DNA from: Prevotellaceae bacterium UBA7017
GTDB lineage: Bacteria > Bacteroidota > Bacteroidia > Bacteroidales > Bacteroidaceae
Direction of reading: 5' to 3'
Assembly: GCA_002449535.1 (NCBI GenBank)
Contig: DJWZ01000076.1
Location: forward strand, 1-5,686
DNA length: 5,686 bases
The notes beneath the pieces are model-generated. The model saw only the letters and a program-made list of their open reading frames with translations. It did no database searches and was not told the DNA's origin. Made by a program: the position numbers and the translations under genes. Shown here in pieces: positions 1-5,686 of this stretch; the first letter of the stretch is position 1; every line of letters starts with the position of its first letter.

Positions 1-13
1 TATATATATAATT

Positions 14-47
14 TCCGCCATCTCATCAACATGAGGTGGCGGATTTT
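14..47 (+). terminator. Probable rho-independent terminator of a gene left of the window
   Basis: Positions 14-26 pair with 31-43 (13 pairs, one of them G-U) around a CAAC loop, and TTTT follows at 44-47. The direction is taken as + because the T run lies on that side; on the - strand the hairpin is followed only by alternating AT. It probably ends a + strand gene lying before position 1 and insulates the groESL control region from it. The T run is short, so termination may be incomplete. What precedes the hairpin (alternating TA at 1-11) shows no coding signal. Confidence 0.65.
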
Positions 48-61
48 GACATGTGAAAACG

Positions 62-94
62 ATTTTGCCCAAAATGACCATGACCACAATGACC
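62..94 (+). promoter_or_regulatory. Repeat cluster upstream of groESL, candidate activator site
   Basis: A short inverted repeat, ATTTTG-CC-CAAAAT (62-75), runs into three direct copies of ATGACC at 74-79, 80-85 and 89-94. The cluster lies about 90-125 bases upstream of the start point predicted from the sigma-54 promoter at 161-176. That is the distance range in which sigma-54-dependent enhancer-binding proteins usually bind. The repeats are seen directly; the role is inferred from position only, and no known activator motif is recognised. Confidence 0.35.
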
Positions 95-160
95 GTAGTA
101 TGAAAAAAAGAGTGGAGGGGAAAAGAAAAAAGAGGAATGAAAAAAAATGGAAGTAAATGT

Positions 161-176
161 TGGCACGGTATTTGCA
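161..176 (+). promoter_or_regulatory. Sigma-54 (-24/-12) promoter of groES-groEL
   Basis: The sequence TGGCACG-GTAT-TTGCA matches the RpoN consensus (TGGCAC, five bases, TTGCa) at every conserved position, with the invariant GG at 162-163 and GC at 174-175 correctly spaced. Counting from the -12 C at 175 puts the start of transcription near 187, giving an A/T-rich leader of about 65 bases before the groES ATG at 252. I see no good Bacteroidota housekeeping promoter (TTTG...TAnnTTTG) and no CIRCE inverted repeat between 50 and 251. Transcription from such a promoter needs an ATP-dependent activator. A chance match is possible but unlikely at this location. Confidence 0.75.
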
Positions 177-251
177 TAAGGGTATGATGAAGAATTGAAA
201 CAAAAACAGTGTAATTATAATTCATTCTAAAAAAAAAGTATTTTTAAGACA

Positions 252-521
252 ATGAACATTCAACCATTAGCAGACCGTGTGCTGATTAAGCCAGCTGCGG
301 CAGAAGAGAAGATTGGCGGTATCATCATTCCTGATACTGCAAAGGAGAAGCCTCTGAAGGGCGAAGTAGTTGCTACAGGCAACGGTACAAAGGACGAGGA
401 AATGATTCTGAAGAGTGGCGACACAGTGCTCTACGGAAAATATTCTGGCACAGAACTGGAATTTGACGGAGAAAAGTATCTCATCATGCGTCAGTCTGAC
501 GTCTTGGCAATAGTAAAGTAA
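252..521 (+). CDS. groES: Co-chaperonin GroES (Hsp10)
   Basis: This 89-residue protein is the cytoplasmic lid of the GroEL chaperonin: a heptameric ring caps the GroEL cavity during ATP-driven folding. The N-terminus NIQPLADRVLIKP is the typical Cpn10 start. The mobile loop that contacts GroEL lies at about residues 17-32 and carries the hydrophobic GGIIIPD tripeptide region. The centre has GEVVATGNG, and the C-terminus reads YLIMRQSDVLAIVK, close to the E. coli ending. Compared with the 97-residue E. coli protein, the roof hairpin after GNG is about five residues shorter. The ATG at 252 is fixed by the family N-terminus. It has no clear Shine-Dalgarno sequence and follows an A-rich leader, as is normal in Bacteroidota. 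It is the first gene of a two-gene operon with groEL, 27 bases downstream, and is probably transcribed from the sigma-54-type promoter at 161-176. Confidence 0.97.
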   Translation: MNIQPLADRVLIKPAAAEEKIGGIIIPDTAKEKPLKGEVVATGNGTKDEEMILKSGDTVLYGKYSGTELEFDGEKYLIMRQSDVLAIVK

Positions 522-548
522 GAAACAAGGTAAAAAGAAAGACAAATC

Positions 549-2180
549 ATGGCAAAAGAAATTAAATTCAATACAGAAGCCCGCGAGGCACTGAAGAAAG
601 GTGTTGACCAGCTTGCCAATGCCGTAAAGGTAACATTGGGTCCTAAGGGACGTAACGTGGTAATAGAGAAAAAGTTCGGAGCACCACAGATTACCAAGGA
701 TGGTGTTACAGTAGCTAAAGAGGTAGAGTTGGAAGACAAGTTCGAAAATACTGGTGCACAACTGGTAAAGAGCGTTGCCTCAAAGACTGGCGACGACGCT
801 GGTGATGGCACGACGACTGCTACCATCCTGACACAGGCTATCGTAAACGAAGGTCTGAAGAATGTTACCGCAGGTGCAAACCCAATGGACTTGAAGCGCG
901 GTATTGACAAGGCTGTCGGTACTGTAGTAGAATACATCAAGAAGAATGCTGAGCAGGTTGGTGACAACTATGACAAGATTGAGCAGGTTGCTACCGTCAG
1001 TGCCAACAACGACCCTGAAATCGGTAAACTGCTTGCCGACGCTATGCGTAAGGTTAGCAAGGATGGTGTCATCACTATCGAAGAGAGCAAATCCCGCGAT
1101 ACTTCTATCGGTGTTGTTGAGGGTATGCAGTTTGACCGTGGCTACTTGTCTGGCTACTTCGTTACTGACACTGAGAAGCTGGAGTGTGTAATGGAGAATC
1201 CTTACATTCTCATCTATGACAAGAAGATTTCAGCCCTGAAGGACTTCCTGTCAATATTGCAGGCTGCTGCTGAAAGCGGTCGTGGACTGCTGCTCATAGC
1301 AGAGGATGTGGACAGCGAGGCTTTGACAACACTGGTTGTAAACCGTCTGCGTGGCGGACTGAAGATATGTGCCGTGAAGGCTCCTGGCTTCGGAGACCGT
1401 CGCAAGGCTATGCTGGAGGATATCGCTGTACTGACTGGTGCAACAGTTATCTCTGAGGAGAAGGGTCTGAAGCTTGACCAGGCTACACTGGAAATGTGTG
1501 GTACTGCTGACAAGGTGACTATCTCTAAGGACAACACCATCATCGCTGGCGGTAGCGGCGACAAGGCAGCCATTGCTGAAAGAGTTAACGGCATCAAGAA
1601 GGAGATTGAGATTTCTACATCTTCTTACGACAAGGAGAAACTGCAGGAGCGTCTTGCCAAGTTGGCTGGCGGTGTTGCTGTACTCTATGTTGGTGCTAAC
1701 AGCGAGGTAGAGATGAAGGAGAAGAAGGATCGTGTTGACGATGCTCTCTGCGCTACTCGCGCTGCAATAGAAGAAGGTGTTGTTGCCGGTGGCGGTACGA
1801 CATACATCCGTGCCCTGGAGGCTCTCAATGGTCTGAAAGGCGAAAATGCCGACGAGCAGACAGGTATCAACATCGTAGTTCGTGCCATAGAAGAGCCATT
1901 GCGCCAAATTGTCAGCAATGCTGGCGGAGAAGGTGCCGTAGTAGTACAGAAGGTACGTGAGGGCAAGGGCGACTTCGGCTACAATGCTCGTACAAACACC
2001 TTTGAGGATATGCGCAAGGCTGGTATCATAGACCCTGCCAAAGTGGCACGTGTAGCTCTGGAGAATGCAGCTTCAATAGCTGGTATGTTCCTGACTACTG
2101 AGTCTGTAATATGCGACAAGCCAGCACCAGAACCTCAGATGCCTATGGGCGGTGCTCCAGGCATGGGAGGAATGATGTAA
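549..2180 (+). CDS. groEL: Chaperonin GroEL (Hsp60)
   Basis: This 543-residue protein (E. coli 548) forms the double-ring ATP-dependent folding chamber that works with GroES in the cytoplasm. Family landmarks are all present: the nucleotide-binding segment VTLGPKGRNVV (28-38), TKDGVTV with the conserved Asp51, GDGTTTAT (85-92), the apical substrate-binding residues Tyr199, Tyr203 and Phe204 in RGYLSGYF, APGFGDRRKAML, the catalytic Asp398 in DDALCATRAA, and EEGVVAGGGT just after it. The C-terminus ends in a short Gly/Met tail (MGGAPGMGGMM), the usual disordered floor of the cavity. The ATG at 549 fits the family start MAKEIKFN; only a weak AAGG (527-530) precedes it, too distant to be a standard Shine-Dalgarno. 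It follows groES by 27 bases with no terminator or promoter between, so the two are co-transcribed. No truncation or frameshift is seen. It converges on uvrA with an 8-base gap. Confidence 0.98.
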   Translation: MAKEIKFNTEAREALKKGVDQLANAVKVTLGPKGRNVVIEKKFGAPQITKDGVTVAKEVELEDKFENTGAQLVKSVASKTGDDAGDGTTTATILTQAIVNEGLKNVTAGANPMDLKRGIDKAVGTVVEYIKKNAEQVGDNYDKIEQVATVSANNDPEIGKLLADAMRKVSKDGVITIEESKSRDTSIGVVEGMQFDRGYLSGYFVTDTEKLECVMENPYILIYDKKISALKDFLSILQAAAESGRGLLLIAEDVDSEALTTLVVNRLRGGLKICAVKAPGFGDRRKAMLEDIAVLTGATVISEEKGLKLDQATLEMCGTADKVTISKDNTIIAGGSGDKAAIAERVNGIKKEIEISTSSYDKEKLQERLAKLAGGVAVLYVGANSEVEMKEKKDRVDDALCATRAAIEEGVVAGGGTTYIRALEALNGLKGENADEQTGINIVVRAIEEPLRQIVSNAGGEGAVVVQKVREGKGDFGYNARTNTFEDMRKAGIIDPAKVARVALENAASIAGMFLTTESVICDKPAPEPQMPMGGAPGMGGMM

Positions 2181-2188
2181 TTCAAAGA

Positions 2189-4897
2189 TTAAAGGTAAGG
2201 TTTTAAATACTTGCCAGTGATACTTTCACTGACATTGACTATCGCCTCTGGAATTCCAGAGGCGATAATTTTTCCGCCTCTGTCACCGCCTTCTGGACCT
2301 AAGTCTATAACATGGTCGGCACACTTTATGACATCCATGTTATGCTCGATTACCACAATAGTATGTCCACGCTTCAACAATTCGTCAAAGGCATGAAGCA
2401 GTTTTTTGATATCGTGGAAATGGAGACCTGTTGTAGGCTCATCAAAGATGAACATGGTAGGAGCCTGATTCTCCATCCCGATATAGTACGCTAATTTCAC
2501 ACGTTGGTTTTCACCTCCTGACAGCGTAGAGGATGACTGTCCAAGCTGTATATATCCTAAGCCGACATCAGAAAGGGGCTTGAGCTTATCGGTAATGGCT
2601 TTCTCACCATCGAAAAAAGCGATGGCTTCATCAACTGTCATATCAAGGACGTCGGAGATATTCTTTTCCTTATACCTTACCTCAAGTACATTGTGCTGGA
2701 AACGCTTTCCATGACAAGCCTCACAGGTAAGTTGCAGGTCTGCCATAAACTGCATCTCAACAGTAACAACACCTGCACCCTTACACTCTTCACAACGTCC
2801 TCCCTCAGCATTGAAAGAGAAATGCACAGGAGTAATACCCAACTGCTTTGCAAGGGGCTGTGAAGCATAGAGCTGACGAATGGCATCATAAGCCTTGATA
2901 TATGTAGCGGGATTGGAACGGGTGCTCTTACCTATAGGATTCTGATCGACCATCTCAACATACTCAACACCATAGTCCTTCGGATTACGGCTCACCATAG
3001 GGAACAGCACACCACGCACGAGGCTGGACTTACCAGAGCCACTGACACCGGTAACGACAGTCATCACATTAAGAGGGAAATCAACATCTACATTCTTGAG
3101 ATTATTGAGATTAGCCCCCTTGATACTGATTACTCTGTTCCATGGTCGGCGTGACACAGGAACAGGAATGGTATCACGACCAGTGAGATAGCTTATAGTA
3201 TGGGATGTGACTGGCGACTTTGACTTTGCCAGCGATTTTATCTTTTCAGGAGTACCTTCAAAAACTACCTGCCCACCAAGAGTGCCAGCATCAGGACCTA
3301 TGTCTATGATATAGTCAGCAGCACGAAGTATCTCCTCGTCGTGCTCCACTACGACGACAGTATTTCCTATCTGCTGCAACTTTCGCAGGACACTGATAAG
3401 CCTGTCGGTATCGCGTGAATGCATACCAATGCTTGGTTCGTCAAGAATATAGAGACTTCCCACAAGAGAGGAACCCAGTGAAGTGGTGAGGTTTATCCTC
3501 TGGCTTTCACCACCAGAGAGTGTGTTAGAAGGTCTGTTGAGTGTGAGATAGCCAAGACCAACATCCAAAAGGAATTGTATGCGGCTGTTTATTTCTTTCA
3601 GCAGGCGTTCTGCTACATGGCTGTCGTGTTCGGACAACTGTAGGGATGTCAGCCACTCATATAAATCAATGATAGGCATATCTACCAACTCCTGAATATT
3701 CTTGCCGGCAATCTTCACATAACCGGCTTCCTTACGCAACCTTGTTCCGTTGCAGTCAGGACATATTGTCTTACCCCTATAGCGACTGAGCATCACACGA
3801 TATTGAATCTTATATTGATTCTCGCGCACCATGCGGAAGAAATTGTCGATGCTGGCAACTTCATATTTATCTGCTCCAGCATCACAAGGCAGCCCGTGCC
3901 ACAACCAGCCCTTATGTTCCTCAGACAGGTCTTTATACGGTGTAAAGATAGGGAAATTGTCTATCTCTGCCCTACGTATGAAATATCTTTTCCACTCCCC
4001 CATCTTCTCACCTTTCCAGCATTGCACACAGCCATCATAGACACTAAGTGTCGGGTCTGGAATAACCAGCGACTCATCAATGCCCATTATCTTACCAAAA
4101 CCTTCACAGGTAGGACAAACGCCGACAGGGGAATTAAAAGAGAACAGATTGTCGGAGAGTTCCTCAAAAACCATTCCGTCACACTCCAGACGGGTGCTAA
4201 ACGACTCCAAAGCATTGCTATCTGGGAAATAGAGTGCACACTCGCCCTGTCCCTCATAGAAGGCTGTCTCTGTAGAATCTGTAAGACGGGATATTGTTTC
4301 CTTCTTGTCACTGACCTTCAATCTGTCAACAACAAGGTATATTGTTCCATTTACCTCTTGAGTACGTTCGAAGCCCTGCATGCGTTCTGCCTCCAGTTGC
4401 TCTTCGACCGTACGTCCCTCCGTAACCTTCAGGGGTGACAGAAGCATGAACTTCTCACCTTCTGCGTGCTTTAACATAGCAGCTACAACATCGTCAGCAG
4501 AATGTTTCTTTACCTCGCTGCCGGATATAGGTGAATAGATTTTTCCGATGCGGGCAAATAACAAACGCAGGAATTCATATATCTCAGTAGAAGTGCCAAC
4601 GGTAGAACGAGGATTACGTGCTATAACCTTCTGCTCTATAGCGATTGCTGGCGGCAAACCTTTTATATAGTCGCATTCCGGTTTGCTCATTCGTCCTAAG
4701 AATTGGCGAGCATAAGCAGAAAGGCTCTCCACATAACGTCTCTGGCCCTCAGCATATAATGTATCAAAGGCAAGGGACGACTTACCCGAACCGCTGACAC
4801 CAGAAATAACAACAAACTGGTTACGAGGAATATCTACAGATAGATTTTTTAGGTTGTTAACTCTTGCACCTTTTATCTGTATGACATCTTTTTCCAT
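2189..4897 (-). CDS. uvrA: Excinuclease ABC subunit A (UvrA)
   Basis: This 902-residue protein is the damage-sensing ATPase of nucleotide excision repair; as a dimer it finds lesions and loads UvrB. Two ABC ATPase halves are visible: Walker A GVSGSGKSS at 33-41 and 617-625, signatures LSGGES (460-465) and LSGGEN (792-797), and Walker B with DEP at 486-488 and 819-821. The second zinc module is intact (Cys702, 705, 725, 728), and CPDCNGTRL is present at 379-387. The first zinc module is unusual: CPTC (261-264) is present, but its usual upstream CxxC partner is reduced to Cys239. It is slightly shorter than E. coli UvrA (940). The ATG at 4897 gives the expected N-terminus (IQIKGARVNNLKNL). No Shine-Dalgarno or dedicated promoter is visible; transcription probably continues from the tRNA-Asp promoter. 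Bacteroidota often carry more than one UvrA, so this may not be the only copy. Confidence 0.97.
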   Translation of the reverse strand: MEKDVIQIKGARVNNLKNLSVDIPRNQFVVISGVSGSGKSSLAFDTLYAEGQRRYVESLSAYARQFLGRMSKPECDYIKGLPPAIAIEQKVIARNPRSTVGTSTEIYEFLRLLFARIGKIYSPISGSEVKKHSADDVVAAMLKHAEGEKFMLLSPLKVTEGRTVEEQLEAERMQGFERTQEVNGTIYLVVDRLKVSDKKETISRLTDSTETAFYEGQGECALYFPDSNALESFSTRLECDGMVFEELSDNLFSFNSPVGVCPTCEGFGKIMGIDESLVIPDPTLSVYDGCVQCWKGEKMGEWKRYFIRRAEIDNFPIFTPYKDLSEEHKGWLWHGLPCDAGADKYEVASIDNFFRMVRENQYKIQYRVMLSRYRGKTICPDCNGTRLRKEAGYVKIAGKNIQELVDMPIIDLYEWLTSLQLSEHDSHVAERLLKEINSRIQFLLDVGLGYLTLNRPSNTLSGGESQRINLTTSLGSSLVGSLYILDEPSIGMHSRDTDRLISVLRKLQQIGNTVVVVEHDEEILRAADYIIDIGPDAGTLGGQVVFEGTPEKIKSLAKSKSPVTSHTISYLTGRDTIPVPVSRRPWNRVISIKGANLNNLKNVDVDFPLNVMTVVTGVSGSGKSSLVRGVLFPMVSRNPKDYGVEYVEMVDQNPIGKSTRSNPATYIKAYDAIRQLYASQPLAKQLGITPVHFSFNAEGGRCEECKGAGVVTVEMQFMADLQLTCEACHGKRFQHNVLEVRYKEKNISDVLDMTVDEAIAFFDGEKAITDKLKPLSDVGLGYIQLGQSSSTLSGGENQRVKLAYYIGMENQAPTMFIFDEPTTGLHFHDIKKLLHAFDELLKRGHTIVVIEHNMDVIKCADHVIDLGPEGGDRGGKIIASGIPEAIVNVSESITGKYLKPYL
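2240..2273 (+). terminator. groESL rho-independent terminator embedded in the 3' end of uvrA
   Basis: TATCGCCTCTGG (2240-2251), an AATT centre (2252-2255) and CCAGAGGCGATA (2256-2267) form a perfect 28-base palindrome, followed by A and five Ts (2269-2273). Read on the + strand, 60 bases after the groEL stop, this is a canonical intrinsic terminator. On the - strand the same hairpin is followed by GTCAATGTC, with no T run, so it should not stop uvrA transcription. The bases are also codons for UvrA residues 877-886 (IIASGIPEAI). Confidence 0.85.
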
Positions 4898-4910
4898 AGA
4901 GACTGATTGT

Positions 4911-4944
4911 GGGGAAATGATTTCCCCCCGACATTGTCGAGGGG
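4911..4944 (-). promoter_or_regulatory. Two competing hairpins in the tRNA-Asp to uvrA spacer
   Basis: On the - strand, reading towards uvrA, CCCC-U-CGAC (4944-4936) can pair with GUCGGGGG (from 4932 to 4925), with one bulged U and a three-base loop. Next, GGGGAAA (4927-4921) can pair with UUUCCCC (4917-4911). Both hairpins need the same run of G bases (4924-4928), so they cannot form fully at once. The second ends 13 bases before the uvrA ATG. Neither is followed by a T run on this strand. The pairing is seen in the sequence; a role in uvrA translation or in RNA processing after the tRNA is inference. Confidence 0.45.
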
Positions 4945-4948
4945 AATT

Positions 4949-4961
4949 TTAGTTGCGGTGC
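4949..4961 (+). repeat. 13-base direct repeat flanking tRNA-Asp, copy 1
   Basis: TTAGTTGCGGTGC here overlaps the 3' end of the tRNA gene. It matches TTAATTGCGGTGC at 5066-5078 in 12 of 13 positions, and the two copies bracket the tRNA in the same orientation, 117 bases apart. The second copy lies at the predicted transcription start of the tRNA. It may be chance, a promoter-associated motif or a trace of recombination; no integrase or element boundary is visible nearby. Confidence 0.4.
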
Positions 4962-5029
4962 GTACGGGACTCGGACCCGTGACCTCCAGCGTGACAGGCT
5001 GGCATTCTAACCAACTGAACTAACGCACC
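4956..5029 (-). tRNA. tRNA-Asp (anticodon GTC)
   Basis: The 74-base sequence folds into a full cloverleaf. The acceptor stem pairs GGTGCGT (5029-5023) with ACGCACC (4963-4957). The D arm contains AGTTGGTTAGA, the anticodon stem CCAGC/GCTGG encloses the loop CTGTCAC with anticodon GTC (4995-4993), and the T arm has the stem ACGGG/CCCGT around the loop TCCGAGT. The discriminator base is G (4956), as expected for tRNA-Asp. The CCA end is not encoded (CAA follows), so it must be added after transcription. The gene reads aspartate codons GAC and GAU. It has its own consensus promoter upstream and uvrA 58 bases downstream on the same strand. Confidence 0.97.
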
Positions 5030-5065
5030 TTCTTTTATATGTTGCAATCAGAAGTATTGTTTTTC

Positions 5066-5078
5066 TTAATTGCGGTGC
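5066..5078 (+). repeat. 13-base direct repeat flanking tRNA-Asp, copy 2
   Basis: TTAATTGCGGTGC differs at one base from the copy at 4949-4961. On the - strand it reads GCACCGCAATTAA and starts at the last base of the -7 box, covering the predicted transcription start. It could therefore be part of the promoter's initially transcribed region rather than a recombination site. Confidence 0.4.
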
Positions 5079-5109
5079 AAAGGTAATACTTTTTTTTCAA
5101 ACCACCAAA
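5078..5109 (-). promoter_or_regulatory. Bacteroidota housekeeping promoter for tRNA-Asp (and probably uvrA)
   Basis: On the - strand a -33 box TTTG (5109-5106) is separated by exactly 20 bases from a -7 box TACCTTTG (5085-5078). This matches the Bacteroidota sigma-A consensus TTTG, 19-21 bases, TAnnTTTG. Transcription should begin near 5070-5073, giving a leader of about 42 bases before the tRNA. The -33 box lies five bases beyond the stop codon of the RNase E/G gene. No terminator separates that gene from this promoter, so read-through from upstream is also possible. Confidence 0.85.
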
Positions 5110-5113
5110 TATT

Positions 5114-5686
5114 TCAACACTTTTTAACATCTAAAGAGTCTTTCATGTCAATTTCCTCTCCCTGGGTGTCAACAAAACGATACTGCAGGAAAGCCAATTC
5201 CTGAGATGGCACCACCTTCACAGCCCATTTATATTTCCATGTCCACTGACGCTTTATACTCCATATACCTTTATCTATATATGCATATACATAAGGATGG
5301 ACATAGAGGGTAAAGCGTTTTATGCCAACGTTAACAAGTCGTTCTATTTTTCTTTCAAGGGTATCTACGAAGAGAATACTACTCTTGATTTTCCCTGAAC
5401 CATGACATACAGGACACTCCTCATCAACAACAACATCCATTACAGGACGCACGCGCTGGCGTGTTATCTGCATCAAGCCGAACTTGCTCAATGGAAGGAT
5501 ATTATGCTTGGCACGATCCTTCTGCATATTCTTACACATGCGCTCATAGAGCAACTGACGGTCTTCTGCAAGGTGCATATCAACGAAATCAACAACGATA
5601 ATGCCCCCCATATCACGCAGGCGCAACTGGCGTGCCAATTCGTCGGCAGCACCGAGATTGACATCAAGCGCATTAGCCTCTTGTCC
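5114..5686 (-). CDS. rng: Ribonuclease E/G family protein, C-terminal part (runs off the right edge)
   Basis: Only the last 190 residues are visible; the gene continues beyond 5686 and no start lies in the window. A TTG at 5638 lies within the conserved core and should not be taken as the start, because the frame is open upstream and reads ANALDVNLGAADELARQLRLR (split here as family core), which is typical of the family. RNase E/G enzymes cut single-stranded RNA in rRNA maturation and mRNA decay. The second catalytic Asp (E. coli RNase E Asp346) is the first D of VVDFVDM at 5590-5588; the first catalytic Asp would lie off the window. The zinc-link motif CPVC (5416-5405) that joins subunits is intact, preceded by KFGLMQITRQRVRP. 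There is no long RNase E-type scaffold tail after the core, so it resembles RNase G. The gene ends with TGA at 5116-5114, just upstream of the tRNA-Asp promoter. Confidence 0.92.
   Translation of the reverse strand, partial: GQEANALDVNLGAADELARQLRLRDMGGIIVVDFVDMHLAEDRQLLYERMCKNMQKDRAKHNILPLSKFGLMQITRQRVRPVMDVVVDEECPVCHGSGKIKSSILFVDTLERKIERLVNVGIKRFTLYVHPYVYAYIDKGIWSIKRQWTWKYKWAVKVVPSQELAFLQYRFVDTQGEEIDMKDSLDVKKC

Noticed and set aside
31..156. Open frame of 41 codons upstream of groES, + strand, starting at ATG 31
   Set aside because: It starts inside the terminator hairpin, its residues simply reflect the ATGACC repeats and the A/G-rich tract (many Asp/His then Lys/Arg), and it runs up to the promoter. 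Nothing suggests it is translated.
213..222. AATTATAATT palindrome in the groES leader as an operator or a -7 box
   Set aside because: It is a 10-base A/T palindrome in A/T-rich DNA and lacks the TAnnTTTG form; expected by chance here.
491..967. 158-codon open frame antisense to groES/groEL
   Set aside because: It overlaps conserved groEL coding sequence on the other strand and resembles no known protein; a reading-frame shadow.
3803..4438. 211-codon open frame antisense to uvrA
   Set aside because: It is covered by a highly conserved uvrA region, has no recognisable family and no promoter; it is a by-product of uvrA codon use.
4929..4950. CCCC-CGACA/TGTCG-A-GGGG hairpin followed by AATTTT as a + strand terminator
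   Set aside because: No + strand gene precedes it (uvrA is on the other strand) and the T run is weak and offset; the competing-hairpin reading on the uvrA side is more sensible.
5052..5097. AAGTATT...AATACTT inverted repeat followed by Ts on the + strand, as a possible terminator
   Set aside because: The stem is seven A/T-rich pairs with a 26-base loop, it overlaps the tRNA promoter, and there is no + strand gene for it to terminate.

Overview
The window looks like ordinary chromosome from a member of the Bacteroidota, most likely the order Bacteroidales (Prevotella/Bacteroides-like; the genus is a guess). Three things support this: a textbook Bacteroidota housekeeping promoter (TTTG, 20 bases, TACCTTTG) in front of a tRNA gene, start codons with almost no Shine-Dalgarno sequence, and protein sequences of the Bacteroidales type (a short 89-residue GroES, and a UvrA with an altered first zinc finger).

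Layout, left to right. Positions 1-251 hold no convincing gene. They contain a strong hairpin with a short T run, probably the terminator of a + strand gene lying off the left edge, then a cluster of short repeats, a polypurine stretch and an excellent sigma-54 (-24/-12) promoter. The groES-groEL chaperonin operon follows on the + strand (252-2180). It meets uvrA head-on: uvrA (4897-2189, - strand) stops only 8 bases from the groEL stop. The apparent groESL terminator, a 28-base perfect palindrome followed by five Ts, lies wholly inside the last codons of uvrA. Upstream of uvrA on the same strand is a tRNA-Asp(GTC) gene (5029-4956). Its promoter sits in the gap after a ribonuclease E/G family gene (- strand, 3' part only, cut by the right edge).

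Functionally these are housekeeping genes: protein folding (GroES/GroEL), nucleotide excision repair (UvrA), translation (tRNA-Asp) and RNA processing (RNase E/G). No mobile element, CRISPR array, phage gene or defence system is visible, and I found no new multi-gene system. The interesting signals are regulatory: the predicted sigma-54 control of the main chaperonin operon, a terminator doubling as UvrA-coding sequence, and a probable tRNA-Asp-uvrA transcript whose short spacer can fold into two competing hairpins.
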